DNA of 64,000 nt, taken from positions 248,001 through 312,000 of the forward strand of contig CAWINY010000007.1 in assembly GCA_963837635.1 (NCBI GenBank), given 5' to 3'. The notes under the pieces were generated by a model. It was not told the origin of the DNA. It made no database searches and worked only from the letters and a program-made list of their open reading frames with translations. Shown here piece by piece: positions 1-8,775 of the stretch. A program made the position numbers and the translations under genes. The DNA comes from CAWINY01 sp963837635. Its GTDB lineage: Bacteria > Acidobacteriota > Terriglobia > Terriglobales > Acidobacteriaceae. Position 1 is the first letter of the stretch. Each line of letters opens with the position of its first letter.

Positions 1-251
1 TCGCGGAGTGCTCTTTGAGCCTCGTCAAGGCTGCCAGGGAGCATGTGAGACCACAGAATGCGTACCGGCTCTGCCTTCGGGTCAATCACGAGAGTGACCC
101 GACCGTCATTGGACAGGCGAGTGAATTCGACTGGCGCGAAAGGGCCATCCTCGAACCACTTCCGGCGGATTGGGAGTTGGCGAGGATCCCAGACCAGCGA
201 TCCCCAGGCCAAACACGCAATTCTTAGGTTCGGCTCTCGTTCTCCGGTCAT
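1..251 (-). CDS. Conserved hypothetical protein, N-terminal part (runs off window edge)
   Basis: Reading leftward from the ATG at 251, an open frame runs without a stop to base 1, giving 83 codons. It begins MTGEREPNLRIACLAWGS and continues with LVWDP, a pattern of small conserved bacterial proteins of unknown function that may have a gamma-glutamylcyclotransferase-like fold; that fold is inference. The ATG overlaps the TGA of the preceding gene in an ATGA tetranucleotide, so the two are probably translationally coupled. The C-terminus lies outside the window, so size and catalytic residues cannot be judged. Confidence 0.75.
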   Translation of the reverse strand, partial: MTGEREPNLRIACLAWGSLVWDPRQLPIRRKWFEDGPFAPVEFTRLSNDGRVTLVIDPKAEPVRILWSHMLPGSLDEAQRALR

Positions 252-862
252 GTTTCCATACAGATATCGTTCATTTGTTTTTTGAATATTTCTCGAAGTT
301 TGTGATTGGTTGGGTCGTTCAGCTCCTTGAGATAAGCTCCAAATTCCTGCCTGACCGCATTATAAAAGAGCGTCCTGTTCAGGGCGTATCCATCTTCGCG
401 GGCTTCCACCATCTGGGCAGGCTCTTCTCTCCAGATAACCCATCTCCTGGTTTCTGCTTCATGAAAAATGCCGTTCCTAATCCCTTTTGCGAAGGATGTC
501 GCGATTTTCTTTTCGGCGAAGGCTCCTCCAAACGCAGAGCGCCTGAGGAACTTTATAAACTGCCCTTCCGTGTTACGTGAAGCCCCCTCTCGAAATCCTT
601 GCATGGCTTCAATTAGCAAGCAGCACAGTGCCATGATCGAAAACCCTGGAATGCAATGTCCCTTTGGTTGCGACTTCAAGTCCGGCTTTGTATCTGCCAT
701 GATTAGCGCATCAATGCACGTAAAGAAGCGCTCCTTCATCCGACTCTCAAACACAGCGATGGCTTCCGCCCAAGCGCTTTCATCTTGATCGAGTCGCCGT
801 GCAAGGTGGTCCCAGTCAGTTGTTGAAAATCCAAAACAGAGGTCAGCCTTCAAGGTCGACAC
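248..862 (-). CDS. Conserved hypothetical protein (204 aa)
   Basis: The frame encodes 204 residues from a GTG codon. I do not recognise a named family. The protein looks soluble: it is rich in charged residues, has no signal peptide, and has one hydrophobic helix near residues 70-90 (IMALCCLLIEAMQG) with a Cys-Cys pair. A stretch around residues 125-140 (GIRNGIFHEAETR) resembles short helical motifs of abortive-infection or HEPN-like proteins, but this is weak. The gene overlaps the next leftward gene by 4 nt. The GTG start sits directly after a GAGG, leaving no normal spacing, so the true start could be slightly downstream. Confidence 0.7.
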   Translation of the reverse strand: MSTLKADLCFGFSTTDWDHLARRLDQDESAWAEAIAVFESRMKERFFTCIDALIMADTKPDLKSQPKGHCIPGFSIMALCCLLIEAMQGFREGASRNTEGQFIKFLRRSAFGGAFAEKKIATSFAKGIRNGIFHEAETRRWVIWREEPAQMVEAREDGYALNRTLFYNAVRQEFGAYLKELNDPTNHKLREIFKKQMNDICMET

Positions 863-890
863 CTCGTACGTGTTTGCCAGGAAGAGAAAC

Positions 891-911
891 GGGCGGCCAC
901 CTAGGCCGCCC
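891..911 (-). terminator. Rho-independent-type terminator of the EF-G-like gene
   Basis: A perfect 8-bp GC stem (GGGCGGCC at 891-898 with GGCCGCCC at 904-911) and a 5-nt loop lie about 50 nt downstream of the leftward EF-G-like stop codon. On the minus strand the hairpin is followed by the pyrimidine-rich GTTTCTCTTCC, which fits intrinsic termination. Confidence 0.65.
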
Positions 912-961
912 CAAATCAGAAATCAAAAATCAGAAATCGAAAATTGAATGTAAGCGAAAAC

Positions 962-3067
962 CTATTCTTCCTCTTCCGCCTCCTCGCCCTTGGCCGCCTT
1001 GGCTGCTGCGATGATCTTCTCCTGCTGCAGGGCGGGGACGACGTCGTAGTGGTTCATTTCCATGTTGAACGAGCCGCGGCCCTGGGTCATCGAGGTTAGA
1101 TCGACGCCGTAGGTCAGCATCTCGGACATGGGGACTTCGGCGCGGACCACGGTATTGCCGCCCCTGTTGTCCATGCCCTGGATGCGGCCGCGCCGCGAGT
1201 TCAGGTCGCCCATGATGGTGCCGGCGAACTCGTCGGGCGCGGTGATCTCCACCTTCATGACCGGTTCGAGTATCGTGGGCTTGGCCTGCTCCATGGCCTT
1301 CCTGAAGGCGATGCGGCCCGCGGTCTTGAAGGAAAGTTCGTTCGAGTCCACGTCGTGGTAGCTGCCGTCGTAGAGCACGACCTTGAAGTCCACCACCGGA
1401 TAGCCCGCGAGATAGCCGCGTTGGGCGGCCTCGACAATTCCCTTCTCCACCGCCGGGATGTAGTTCTTCGGGATGGCACCGCCGAAGATCTCGTTGGCGA
1501 ACTCGAACTTGCCCCCGCGCGGCAGCGGCTCCATCTTGATGCGGCAGTCGCCAAACTGGCCGTGGCCGCCGGTTTGCTTCTTGTGCCGGCCCTGCACGTC
1601 GGCCCGGCCACGGATGGTTTCGCGGTACGGCACCTTGGGCGCCTGCAGGTTGACTTCGGTGTTGAAGCGCTTCTTCAGGCGGCTGACCACCACTTCAATG
1701 TGCTGCTGGCCGGTGCCGGCGACGAGGAACTCCTTAGTCTGCTCGTCGCGGAAGAAGCGCAGCATGGAGTCTTCTTCCATCAGCTTGTGCATGGCGGTGC
1801 CGATCTTGTCTTCGTCGGCGCGCGTCTTGGGCTGAATGGCGTAGGTGATCGCCGGCTCAGGCAGCTTAACCGTCGGATACTGGATTGGCGAAGCCTTGTC
1901 GCCGAGCGTGTCGCCGGTGAGCGTTTCTTTCAGCTTGGCCACAGCGCCGATGTCGCCCGCATGAATGTCGGTAATCGGAACGGCCTGCTTGCCCTGCATC
2001 AGCGAGATGTGCGCCAGCTTTTCCGTGCTGTTGCGGACGAAGTTCTGCACCGTGGCGTCGTTCTTGATGACTCCGCTGAAGACCTTGAACAAGGTGATGC
2101 GCCCGGAGAAAGGATCGTTCAGGGACTTGAAGACGAACAGCGAGAGCGGCTCGCTGTCGCTGACCTTGCGAGTGGGAACGTTGCCATCGCCTTGGGCCGC
2201 TTGGGCCTGGACCGGCGGACGATCCGCTGCCGATGGCAGGTAGTCCACAATAAAATCCAACAGGCGGTCGGCTCCGATGTTGCCCAGCCCGGAGGCGCAG
2301 AGCATGGGAACGATGCGGCGCCCCTGGATCGCTTCACGCAGTCCGCTGGTGAGGTGCTCCTCGCTGAGAGTGCCCTTATCGAAGAACTCCTCCATCAAGG
2401 CGTCATTGCCCTCGGCAATCATCTCGACCAGCTTCTCGTGGGCGCTGGTGGCGGCATCCTTGAGGTCGGCGGGGATCTCGCCTTCCTTGCCCTTGCCGTT
2501 GCCGCCCAGCTCGTAGGTGTAGGCCTTTAGCTTGATCAGATCGACGACGCCAGACAGGTTCTTTTCGCTGCCGATAGGCAACTGCGCCGGAACCACGGTT
2601 CGCCCAAAGGCGCTGGTAACCGACTCTAAGACGCGATTCACGTCGGAGTGGTCGCGGTCCATGCGGCTGGCGACCACGATGCGCGGCAGCTCGAATTCGT
2701 CGGCGTAGCCCCAAACCTTCTGGGTAACCACTTCCACGCCGGCCACGCCATCCACTACGACGATGGCGGCTTCGGCCGCCGGCATGGCGAGCTTGGCTTC
2801 GCTGACGAACATGTTGAAGCCGGGGGTGTCCAGGAAATTAACCTTCCACTTGTTCCACTCGGCAAAAGCCACCGCGGTGGAAATCGACATCGAGCGGGCG
2901 ACTTCCTCTTCGTCGTAGTCGGTGGTGGTGGTGCCGTCGTCCACATGGCCAAGCCGGCTGGTGGTGCCGGCGGTATAGAGCATGGCGGAGACCAGGGAGG
3001 TCTTTCCGGAGTCGCCATGTCCCACAAGCACGACATTCCGGATGTTCGCGCCTTCGTAAACTCTCAC
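962..3067 (-). CDS. Elongation factor G-like translational GTPase (EF-G paralogue)
   Basis: The 701-residue product has the EF-G domain order: G domain, domain II, domain III, domain IV and domain V. The P-loop is GHGDSGKT and switch II is DTPGF. The G4 motif reads SRMD where NKxD is usual, so guanine recognition is atypical, as in the EF-G-like (EF-G-2) group rather than the canonical str-operon fusA. I chose the GTG at 3067 because AAAGGAG lies 6 nt upstream and the protein then starts VRVYEGANIRN, as in homologues; the frame stays open to 3157, but those 30 extra residues look spurious. The C-terminus is acidic (EEAEEEE). No ribosomal genes are nearby, which also favours a paralogue. Confidence 0.92.
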   Translation of the reverse strand: MRVYEGANIRNVVLVGHGDSGKTSLVSAMLYTAGTTSRLGHVDDGTTTTDYDEEEVARSMSISTAVAFAEWNKWKVNFLDTPGFNMFVSEAKLAMPAAEAAIVVVDGVAGVEVVTQKVWGYADEFELPRIVVASRMDRDHSDVNRVLESVTSAFGRTVVPAQLPIGSEKNLSGVVDLIKLKAYTYELGGNGKGKEGEIPADLKDAATSAHEKLVEMIAEGNDALMEEFFDKGTLSEEHLTSGLREAIQGRRIVPMLCASGLGNIGADRLLDFIVDYLPSAADRPPVQAQAAQGDGNVPTRKVSDSEPLSLFVFKSLNDPFSGRITLFKVFSGVIKNDATVQNFVRNSTEKLAHISLMQGKQAVPITDIHAGDIGAVAKLKETLTGDTLGDKASPIQYPTVKLPEPAITYAIQPKTRADEDKIGTAMHKLMEEDSMLRFFRDEQTKEFLVAGTGQQHIEVVVSRLKKRFNTEVNLQAPKVPYRETIRGRADVQGRHKKQTGGHGQFGDCRIKMEPLPRGGKFEFANEIFGGAIPKNYIPAVEKGIVEAAQRGYLAGYPVVDFKVVLYDGSYHDVDSNELSFKTAGRIAFRKAMEQAKPTILEPVMKVEITAPDEFAGTIMGDLNSRRGRIQGMDNRGGNTVVRAEVPMSEMLTYGVDLTSMTQGRGSFNMEMNHYDVVPALQQEKIIAAAKAAKGEEAEEEE

Positions 3068-3525
3068 GAGAGACTCCTTTACGGCTTCCATGAGGTCTGG
3101 GCCGCGGCAGGCGTCAGGCACGGGCTGCCAACGGGACCCTATTTCCTCTGCCCCCACAGGCGCTTCGCGCTGGTTGGGGACTCTTTAGGAAGCGGGAGAA
3201 AGCTGGACCGATGATTGACTGCTAACAGCTCCAACAAACGCTCCGCGCTCGCCAGCCCCGTCAACACACCCCCACCCCGGGGCGCGTTCACAGCCGGGCG
3301 GACGCGAATCATGCTGGGCTGAAAGCAGATTTTAACACCACATTAACAACGGGTCATTGGCTGAATCGGGTGATAGGATCATTGGCGCTTCAAGTCATCG
3401 AGTCATCCCGGATGTTGGGGCACTTCCGCGACGGTCGAGTGCAGTTAAGCAGAGAGGAAAGGAGCGTCGAGGAGCCTCACCACGGACCTACGCACTTTGC
3501 CGTTGAGTTCCTCGTTTGAAACACG
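3068..3525. other. Intergenic region, no gene seen
   Basis: This spacer lies between two divergent genes. It must hold the EF-G-like promoter, but I could not pick out a convincing -35/-10 pair. Reading frames here have poor coding character and match nothing I recognise. Confidence 0.5.
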
Positions 3526-3852
3526 ATGCCAACGCAACCTTTTGCCGTCCCGGCCGTGGCCTTGTTTATACTGGCCGTCCCGCTCGTACTGGGCTTGATC
3601 CCAAGGAATCGGCTCTACGGGTTTCGGACGGCGAAAACGCTCTCCAGCGACCGCGTTTGGTATGGCGTCAATCGCGCGGCAGGAGTGGCCGTCATGCTCG
3701 CAAGCGGCGTGTACGGCGCCGTGGCAATTGCGTGCCCATATGCTCGTTCGGCCAGCGACAATTTCTCGACCTGGGCCGTGCACTTGGCGGCCTTCGCCGT
3801 GCCACTCCTGGTTGGGCTCAGCTTGGCGGCCCGGTATGCAAAGAATCGTTGA
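3526..3852 (+). CDS. SdpI/YhfL family small membrane protein
   Basis: The product has 108 residues and three hydrophobic segments, at about 5-25, 48-70 and 82-102. The loop after the first segment carries IPRNRLYGFRTAKTLSSD, the signature of the SdpI/YhfL domain (asparagine-arginine, GFRT, and a following W/Y-x-x-x-N). In Bacillus, SdpI is an immunity protein against the SdpC toxin; most family members have no known role, and no toxin gene is adjacent here. The start is an ATG within an otherwise non-coding spacer. Membrane location is firm; any immunity function is a guess. Confidence 0.85.
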   Translation: MPTQPFAVPAVALFILAVPLVLGLIPRNRLYGFRTAKTLSSDRVWYGVNRAAGVAVMLASGVYGAVAIACPYARSASDNFSTWAVHLAAFAVPLLVGLSLAARYAKNR

Positions 3853-4046
3853 TCGTTGGCGAGCGATCTGTTCTCCAGGATCGCCGCGCTGCTCTGATTA
3901 CCCAGGGGATCCGATCACCCGATACTTAGAGCCGCATCCCAAAGCAGCCCAGCGGCATCTCACAAAACAGCGCTGCTGCTCACTGAAAAAGTGAACTCTC
4001 GTCTAATCTGCAGGAGTACGACGCCTGCAGAGCGTCGAGGCATACC

Positions 4047-4658
4047 ATGAAACGAAAGCGTCTTTGGCTATTGTTGGTACTGCTCCCGCTGGCGATTCTC
4101 CTGGCGTTGGTGCTGAACGCGCGGGCGCAGGAGGCAAAACAGGCATTACGTCCGCCCCAGGGCGCGACCCTGGCACTCGTGGTCTTTGAAGACCTGCAGT
4201 GCCCCGACTCCGCCAAGGCCAACCCTCTGCTCGAGGAAGCTGCCCGCAAATACAACACGCCCCTGGTGCGCTATGCCTTCCCGCTGCCCCGCCACATGTG
4301 GGCCAGGAATGCAGCGGTGCTGGATCGCTACTTTGTTAGCCAGTCGCAGCAACTCGGCGACGAGTTCCGCAATGCCGTATTCCAGAATCAACCGCAACTC
4401 AATCAAGACAACCTGCGCGCCTTCGCCGAAAAATTCGCGAAAGAACACAAGGTCGAGTTGCCCTCGCAGGTTGATCCCAATGGCGCGCTGGCCGGACAAG
4501 TGGAGTCCGACTTCGAAATGGGCCGGCAGCTTGGCGTCTCCCACACGCCAACCCTCTATGTCGTGAACAAGCAGCGCAGCGGGGCCCCCTTCGTCGAGAC
4601 CGTAAACCGTTCCGACCTGTTTCAGATGATCGAGGCGATGAAGCAGGAAGCGGAGTAA
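4047..4658 (+). CDS. DsbA-like thioredoxin-fold protein with a CPDS active site
   Basis: The 203-residue protein starts with a membrane anchor or signal sequence (residues 6-27, ending NARAQ), so it acts outside the cytoplasm. The thioredoxin fold is indicated by VVFEDLQCP near residues 45-53, a helical insertion, and the cis-proline loop SHTPTLYVV near the C-terminus. The usual CPxC is CPDS here (Cys52, Ser55), so the second redox cysteine is missing. Such a site cannot form an intramolecular disulfide; it could act in glutathione-type or isomerase chemistry, or only bind. The gene stands alone and converges on the helicase gene across a repeat-filled spacer. Confidence 0.85.
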   Translation: MKRKRLWLLLVLLPLAILLALVLNARAQEAKQALRPPQGATLALVVFEDLQCPDSAKANPLLEEAARKYNTPLVRYAFPLPRHMWARNAAVLDRYFVSQSQQLGDEFRNAVFQNQPQLNQDNLRAFAEKFAKEHKVELPSQVDPNGALAGQVESDFEMGRQLGVSHTPTLYVVNKQRSGAPFVETVNRSDLFQMIEAMKQEAE

Positions 4659-4692
4659 GTACGAGTTCCACCATTTTCCTGTTCCACCAACA

Positions 4693-4903
4693 AATTGTCA
4701 TCCTGAGCGAAGCGAAGGACCTGCTTTGAGTCTTTTCCACCCTTCACTCAGATCTGCCAAAGTCGGATTGCTCCCAATGAACACGTAGCGGGGCCGAACG
4801 GCAGGTCCTTCGCTTCGCTCAGGATCTCGGCGGCGGGCTCGGACGCCCGCCATTCGCCTCGACTTCGCTCAGGATGACAATTCTGCTCAGGATGACAATT
4901 CTG
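4693..4903. repeat. Intergenic inverted repeat family (TCATCCTGAGCGAAGCGAAG type)
   Basis: A left arm at 4697-4724 contains TCCTGAGCGAAGCGAAGGAC. Its reverse complement occurs at 4801-4826, with a second partial copy at 4862-4882 and a direct repeat (CTCAGGATGACAATTCTG) at 4869-4886 and 4886-4903. The element fills the spacer between two convergent genes. It also supplies the last codons and stop of the helicase gene, which ends inside it. Confidence 0.8.
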
Positions 4904-6911
4904 TGGGAGGGCAACGATTCGCGAAGAACCCCTGCACGTCGTCAAGCGACGCCGCCCGCGCGTAGCGTGGCAGGCTGTTCAAAAACACGCGCCCATAACG
5001 CTGTTTGACGATGCGATTATCGAGTAGCACCAGCACGCCGCGGTCGTTCAGCGAACGGATGAGCCGTCCGAATCCCTGCTTGAGCGCGATAACGGCCGCC
5101 GGAACCTGATAGTCGAAAAAGGCATTGCCGCCGACTTCGTTGATGGCGTTCACCCGCGCGGCGACCACCGGGTCGCTGGGCACGGCAAAGGGCAAGCGGT
5201 CGATGATCACGCAGCTCAACTGCTCGCCTTGCACGTCCACTCCCTGCCAAAACGAAGCGGTCGCGAACAGCACTGCGTTGGGGGTCGAGCGAAACTCCTT
5301 CAGCAGCGCGTTCTTCGGCGCGGTGCCCTGCAACAGCAGAGGAAAGTCGAGTTCGAACGACAGGCGATCGTGGATCTGGTGCATCTGCGCGTAGCTGGTG
5401 AACAGGCAGAAGGCGCGGCCCTGGCTGAGTTCGAGCACGCGGCGAATGATCTCAGAAGCGCGCGCGGCGAATTCGGGCGAGCGCGGGTCCGGCATATCCG
5501 GCGGAACGTAAAGCATTGCTTGCGACTCATAGTTGAAATGCGAGGGCACGATGAGTTCGCGCGCGTGCTCCAGTCCGAGACGCCCGCGGAGGTAGCGGAA
5601 TTCGCCGTTGACGGCGAGCGTCGCCGAGGTCAGCACGGCAGTCTCAAGCTGTTCAAAGAGCTTGCTCCGCAGGATCTGAGAAATGTCGATGGGCGTGGCC
5701 TGCACGAAGACAAAGCGGCTCGCCGCTTCGTTGCGATGCGAATGGCGGCCTCCACTGCGCATGGCTGGGCCACGACGCTCGATCCAATACACCGTGTTGC
5801 GGTCGCGTGATTCCAGCACAAAGCTGAGCTGCACGTTCAGTTCGTCGCAGCGACGGATGAAGCTGAAGACCTCGTCCGGTTTGGGCGAGAGAACGTTCAA
5901 GTCGGCCTGGAGCGCGGCGACGGCATCGCGCAAGCTCTCGTAAACGTCGCCGTGTTCTTCGAGGAAGCCGTCGCGGTCGCGAAAGGCGAAGCGGCCCTCG
6001 CCGGGCGGCAGCAGGGAGAAGAATAGGTTGGCGCGCTCGCGCAGGCGGGCGGTGGCGGCGAGAATCGTAGCGCTTAACAGCCGTTTCTGCTTCAACGTGT
6101 TCTCGACGTCGCGAGCCATGTCTTCAAAACGCAGATTGCCAACACTGACTCCAAAGTAGCCGCCGGCAACCTCCTCCAGTTCGTGGGCCTCGTCGAAGAT
6201 CGCCGCGCCGAACTCGGGCAGCACGCCATCGCCAGCGCCGTCTTTGGCCTGCTTGATGGCGAGGTCGGCGAAGAACAGATGGTGGTTGACGATGATGATG
6301 TCGCTTTCCAGGGCGCGGCGGCGCATCTCGGTGATGAAGCAGCGCTCGAACTCCTTGCAACGCTCGCCGATGCAGGCCTCAGTGCGGGCGTCAATCTTGC
6401 TCCATAGCTGGCTGTTTTCGGGCAGCATGGCAAGTTCGGCGCGGTCGCCGGTCTCGGTCTGCTTCTCCCATTCGACGATGGCCTGGTAGTGGTCGATTTC
6501 ATCGAGGCCGCTGAGCACCGCCTGGCTGGTAATATCGTAGAGCTTCTTCCGGCACAGATAATTGTTGCGGCCCTTCATGTAGCAGACGGCGAGAGGGCGT
6601 CCGATGGCCTGCTCAAGGAACGGTATATCCTTGTGGAAGAGCTGCTCCTGAAGCGCTTTGGTCGCGGTCGAGATGACCACCCGCTTGCCCGCGCGCAATA
6701 CCGGGACCAAATACGCCAGGGTTTTACCCGTGCCGGTGCCGGCTTCGACAATCAGATGACGGTGCTCGCGCAGCGCCTCTTCCACCGCATTGGCCATATC
6801 CAGTTGCCCGCGGCGATATTCGTACGCCGGATGGGTGCGCGAGAGCAGCCCTCCGGGGCCGAAGAACTGGTACAGCGAAGCGGTTTCCGCGGTTTTGGGC
6901 GTAGTAGGCAA
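4887..6911 (-). CDS. dinG: DinG/XPD-family ATP-dependent DNA helicase
   Basis: The product is a superfamily 2 helicase of the DinG/XPD type, a 5'-3' DNA helicase used in repair and R-loop or structure removal. Numbered from the TTG at 6911 it shows Walker A AGTGTGKT (58-64), the DEAH box in FDEAHELEE (about 240-243), four cysteines at about 120, 180, 185 and 191 fitting an iron-sulfur cluster, and motif VI QGFGRLIR near the C-terminus. The frame is open back to 6998, but the extra 29 codons translate an intergenic repeat, so I prefer the TTG, preceded by GAAAGG. The spacing there is short (3 nt), so the start stays uncertain. The C-terminal ELSS is encoded by the downstream repeat. Confidence 0.9.
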   Translation of the reverse strand: MPTTPKTAETASLYQFFGPGGLLSRTHPAYEYRRGQLDMANAVEEALREHRHLIVEAGTGTGKTLAYLVPVLRAGKRVVISTATKALQEQLFHKDIPFLEQAIGRPLAVCYMKGRNNYLCRKKLYDITSQAVLSGLDEIDHYQAIVEWEKQTETGDRAELAMLPENSQLWSKIDARTEACIGERCKEFERCFITEMRRRALESDIIIVNHHLFFADLAIKQAKDGAGDGVLPEFGAAIFDEAHELEEVAGGYFGVSVGNLRFEDMARDVENTLKQKRLLSATILAATARLRERANLFFSLLPPGEGRFAFRDRDGFLEEHGDVYESLRDAVAALQADLNVLSPKPDEVFSFIRRCDELNVQLSFVLESRDRNTVYWIERRGPAMRSGGRHSHRNEAASRFVFVQATPIDISQILRSKLFEQLETAVLTSATLAVNGEFRYLRGRLGLEHARELIVPSHFNYESQAMLYVPPDMPDPRSPEFAARASEIIRRVLELSQGRAFCLFTSYAQMHQIHDRLSFELDFPLLLQGTAPKNALLKEFRSTPNAVLFATASFWQGVDVQGEQLSCVIIDRLPFAVPSDPVVAARVNAINEVGGNAFFDYQVPAAVIALKQGFGRLIRSLNDRGVLVLLDNRIVKQRYGRVFLNSLPRYARAASLDDVQGFFANRCPPTELSS

Positions 6912-6946
6912 GGGCCTTTCTATAATAGCTGTTTCACGAGGTTCGA

Positions 6947-7053
6947 ACTGCTTACCGCGGATTAGACGGAAATACCGCGGATGGACGCGTATCATCAAGG
7001 AAAGACGTACTCTGCCTCATCCGTCTCGATCCGTGTAATCCGCGGTGAGCAGT
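6947..7053. repeat. Inverted repeat between divergent helicase and der genes
   Basis: CTGCTTACCGCGGATTA at 6947-6963 and the reverse complement of 7037-7053 (CTGCTCACCGCGGATTA) match at 16 of 17 positions. Between them lie further partial copies of CCGCGGAT and ATCCGT. This is an intergenic palindromic repeat; the upstream extension of the helicase frame is a translation of it. Confidence 0.75.
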
Positions 7054-7078
7054 TTGTCTCTGTGGTGAATTCCTAATT

Positions 7079-8647
7079 ATGCCGAACCGCAGCAACAATT
7101 CGAATGAGCTGCCCACGCTGGTAATCGTTGGCCGCCCGAACGTGGGCAAGAGCACGCTGTTCAATCGCCTGATCGGCAAGCGGCGCGCCATCGTCGGCGA
7201 CGAGCCGGGGATCACGCGCGACCGCATCTACGGCGAGGCGCACTGGAATGGGCGGCGCATGCGGGTGATCGACACCGGCGGCATCGTCCCCGAAGACAAG
7301 CAGTTCATCCCGACCGAGATCTTCCGCCAGGCGAAGGTGGCGCTGGACGAGGCGAACGCGATCATCATGGTGGTGGACGGGCGCACCGAGTTGGCCGCTC
7401 CCGACATAGATCTGGCGCGATTGCTGTTGCACACCGGCAAACCCCTGTTTCTGGCGGTCAACAAAATGGACACCGTCAGCATGGAACCGCAGGCGGAGGA
7501 GTTTCATCGGCTGGGCCTGCGCAACCTGTTTGCGGTTTCGGCGGAGCACAGCAATGGGGTTGCTGAGCTGCTGGATGCCATAGTCAAGGTGCTTCCGGAA
7601 AAGACCGAGGCTGAGTCGGAAGAGGTACACGAGCGGAAGCCGCGATCGCAGCGAGCGAAGAAGCGAACCGCTGAGGACGCCGCGGTCGGCGCAGAGAGCG
7701 CAGACACGGCGAGTCAGGAAAAGAAGATGGCGGGAGGCATCCCCGAAGTAGCTGGAGATGTCCTCGACGAAGCAAACCGCGCAGAACAAGAGGGCGCGGA
7801 GCCACCGGCCGATGAGGACGAAGCCCACGAAGCCGAAGAACGCGAGGTCAAGGTAGCGATCATTGGCAGACCGAACGTCGGCAAGAGCACGCTGCTGAAT
7901 GCGCTGATCGGAAGCGGACGCGCTATTGTCTCGCCCATCCCTGGAACCACGCGCGACGCGGTGGATGAGCTCATTGAGCGCGACGGCAAGAAGCTGCGCA
8001 TCATCGACACGGCGGGCATCCGGCGCAAAGGCAAGACTCACATGATGGCGGAGAAGCTCAGCGTGGTGATGGCGCGCAAGCACTTGGAAGCGGCCGATAT
8101 CGCGCTGTTGATCATCGATGCCACCGAGGGCGTGACCGCGCTGGATGCCAACATCGCCGGCTACGCCCACGAGAGCGGGCGCTCGGTAATCCTGGTGGTC
8201 AATAAGTGGGACCTGGTCGGACCGGGGCGTCCCGACGGCAAAAAGCCCGCGGATCGCGCCCTGTTCGAACAGCGGGCACGCGATGAGCTTAAGTTCCTCG
8301 GCTATGCGCCCATGCTGTTCATCTCGGCGGAGAAGAAACGGGGCACGGACAAGATCTTTGGCGTGCTGGCCACGGTTGCCACTGAACGCCGCAAGCGCAT
8401 TTCGACTTCGGAGATGAATCGTTTCCTGAAGTGGGTGGATTTCGAGCGCGCTTCGGTGCCGCGCTCCAAGAAGGTGAAGATCTACTACATGACCCAGACC
8501 CACACGTCGCCGCCGACCTTTATCCTGTTCACCGATCGCGACATCAAACTGCACTTTTCCTATCAGCGCTTCCTGGAAAACCAGATCCGGCACGCCTTCG
8601 GATTCAGCGGCACGCCGATCTGGATCAAGACGCGCGCGAGTGAGTAG
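7079..8647 (+). CDS. der: Ribosome-assembly GTPase Der (EngA) with extended acidic linker
   Basis: Two tandem Era-type GTPase domains are present, each with GRPNVGKSTL (near residues 18 and 262) and DTxG motifs, followed by a C-terminal KH-like domain (from about 425) ending in TPIWIKTR. This is the double-GTPase needed for 50S subunit maturation. At 522 residues it is longer than the usual 440-490. The excess is a linker at about residues 178-255, rich in Glu, Ala, Lys and Arg, between the G domains. The ATG follows a short AT-rich leader. A long open frame on the opposite strand is a codon-bias shadow. Confidence 0.97.
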   Translation: MPNRSNNSNELPTLVIVGRPNVGKSTLFNRLIGKRRAIVGDEPGITRDRIYGEAHWNGRRMRVIDTGGIVPEDKQFIPTEIFRQAKVALDEANAIIMVVDGRTELAAPDIDLARLLLHTGKPLFLAVNKMDTVSMEPQAEEFHRLGLRNLFAVSAEHSNGVAELLDAIVKVLPEKTEAESEEVHERKPRSQRAKKRTAEDAAVGAESADTASQEKKMAGGIPEVAGDVLDEANRAEQEGAEPPADEDEAHEAEEREVKVAIIGRPNVGKSTLLNALIGSGRAIVSPIPGTTRDAVDELIERDGKKLRIIDTAGIRRKGKTHMMAEKLSVVMARKHLEAADIALLIIDATEGVTALDANIAGYAHESGRSVILVVNKWDLVGPGRPDGKKPADRALFEQRARDELKFLGYAPMLFISAEKKRGTDKIFGVLATVATERRKRISTSEMNRFLKWVDFERASVPRSKKVKIYYMTQTHTSPPTFILFTDRDIKLHFSYQRFLENQIRHAFGFSGTPIWIKTRASE

Positions 8648-8654
8648 CCGGTAG

Positions 8655-8773
8655 TCAGGTATCAGGTATCAGGTCAGATCGCAGGTTAGCGCCCGCCATT
8701 TTGCTGGCTGCTGGCTTGATGTACTTGGCACCTGCCTGAGACTGATACCTGATACCTGTGACCTGATACCTCC
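8655..8773. repeat. CAGGTATCAGGTATCAGGT inverted/direct repeats between convergent genes
   Basis: Tandem copies of CAGGTATCAGGT lie just after the der stop, and inverted copies (ACCTGATACC, three tandem variants) occur at about 8740-8772. The arms flank about 60 nt. They sit exactly in the spacer between der (+) and the kinase-like gene (-), where a hairpin could act as a two-way terminator. Confidence 0.75.
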
Positions 8774-8775
8774 CA

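Noticed and set aside
1355..2530. 391-residue open frame on the plus strand opposite the EF-G-like gene
   Set aside because: It is a codon-bias shadow of a strongly conserved gene, with no domain likeness.
7073..8593. 506-residue open frame on the minus strand opposite der
   Set aside because: It lies wholly opposite the conserved der gene, matches nothing, and is explained by GC-rich third codon positions.
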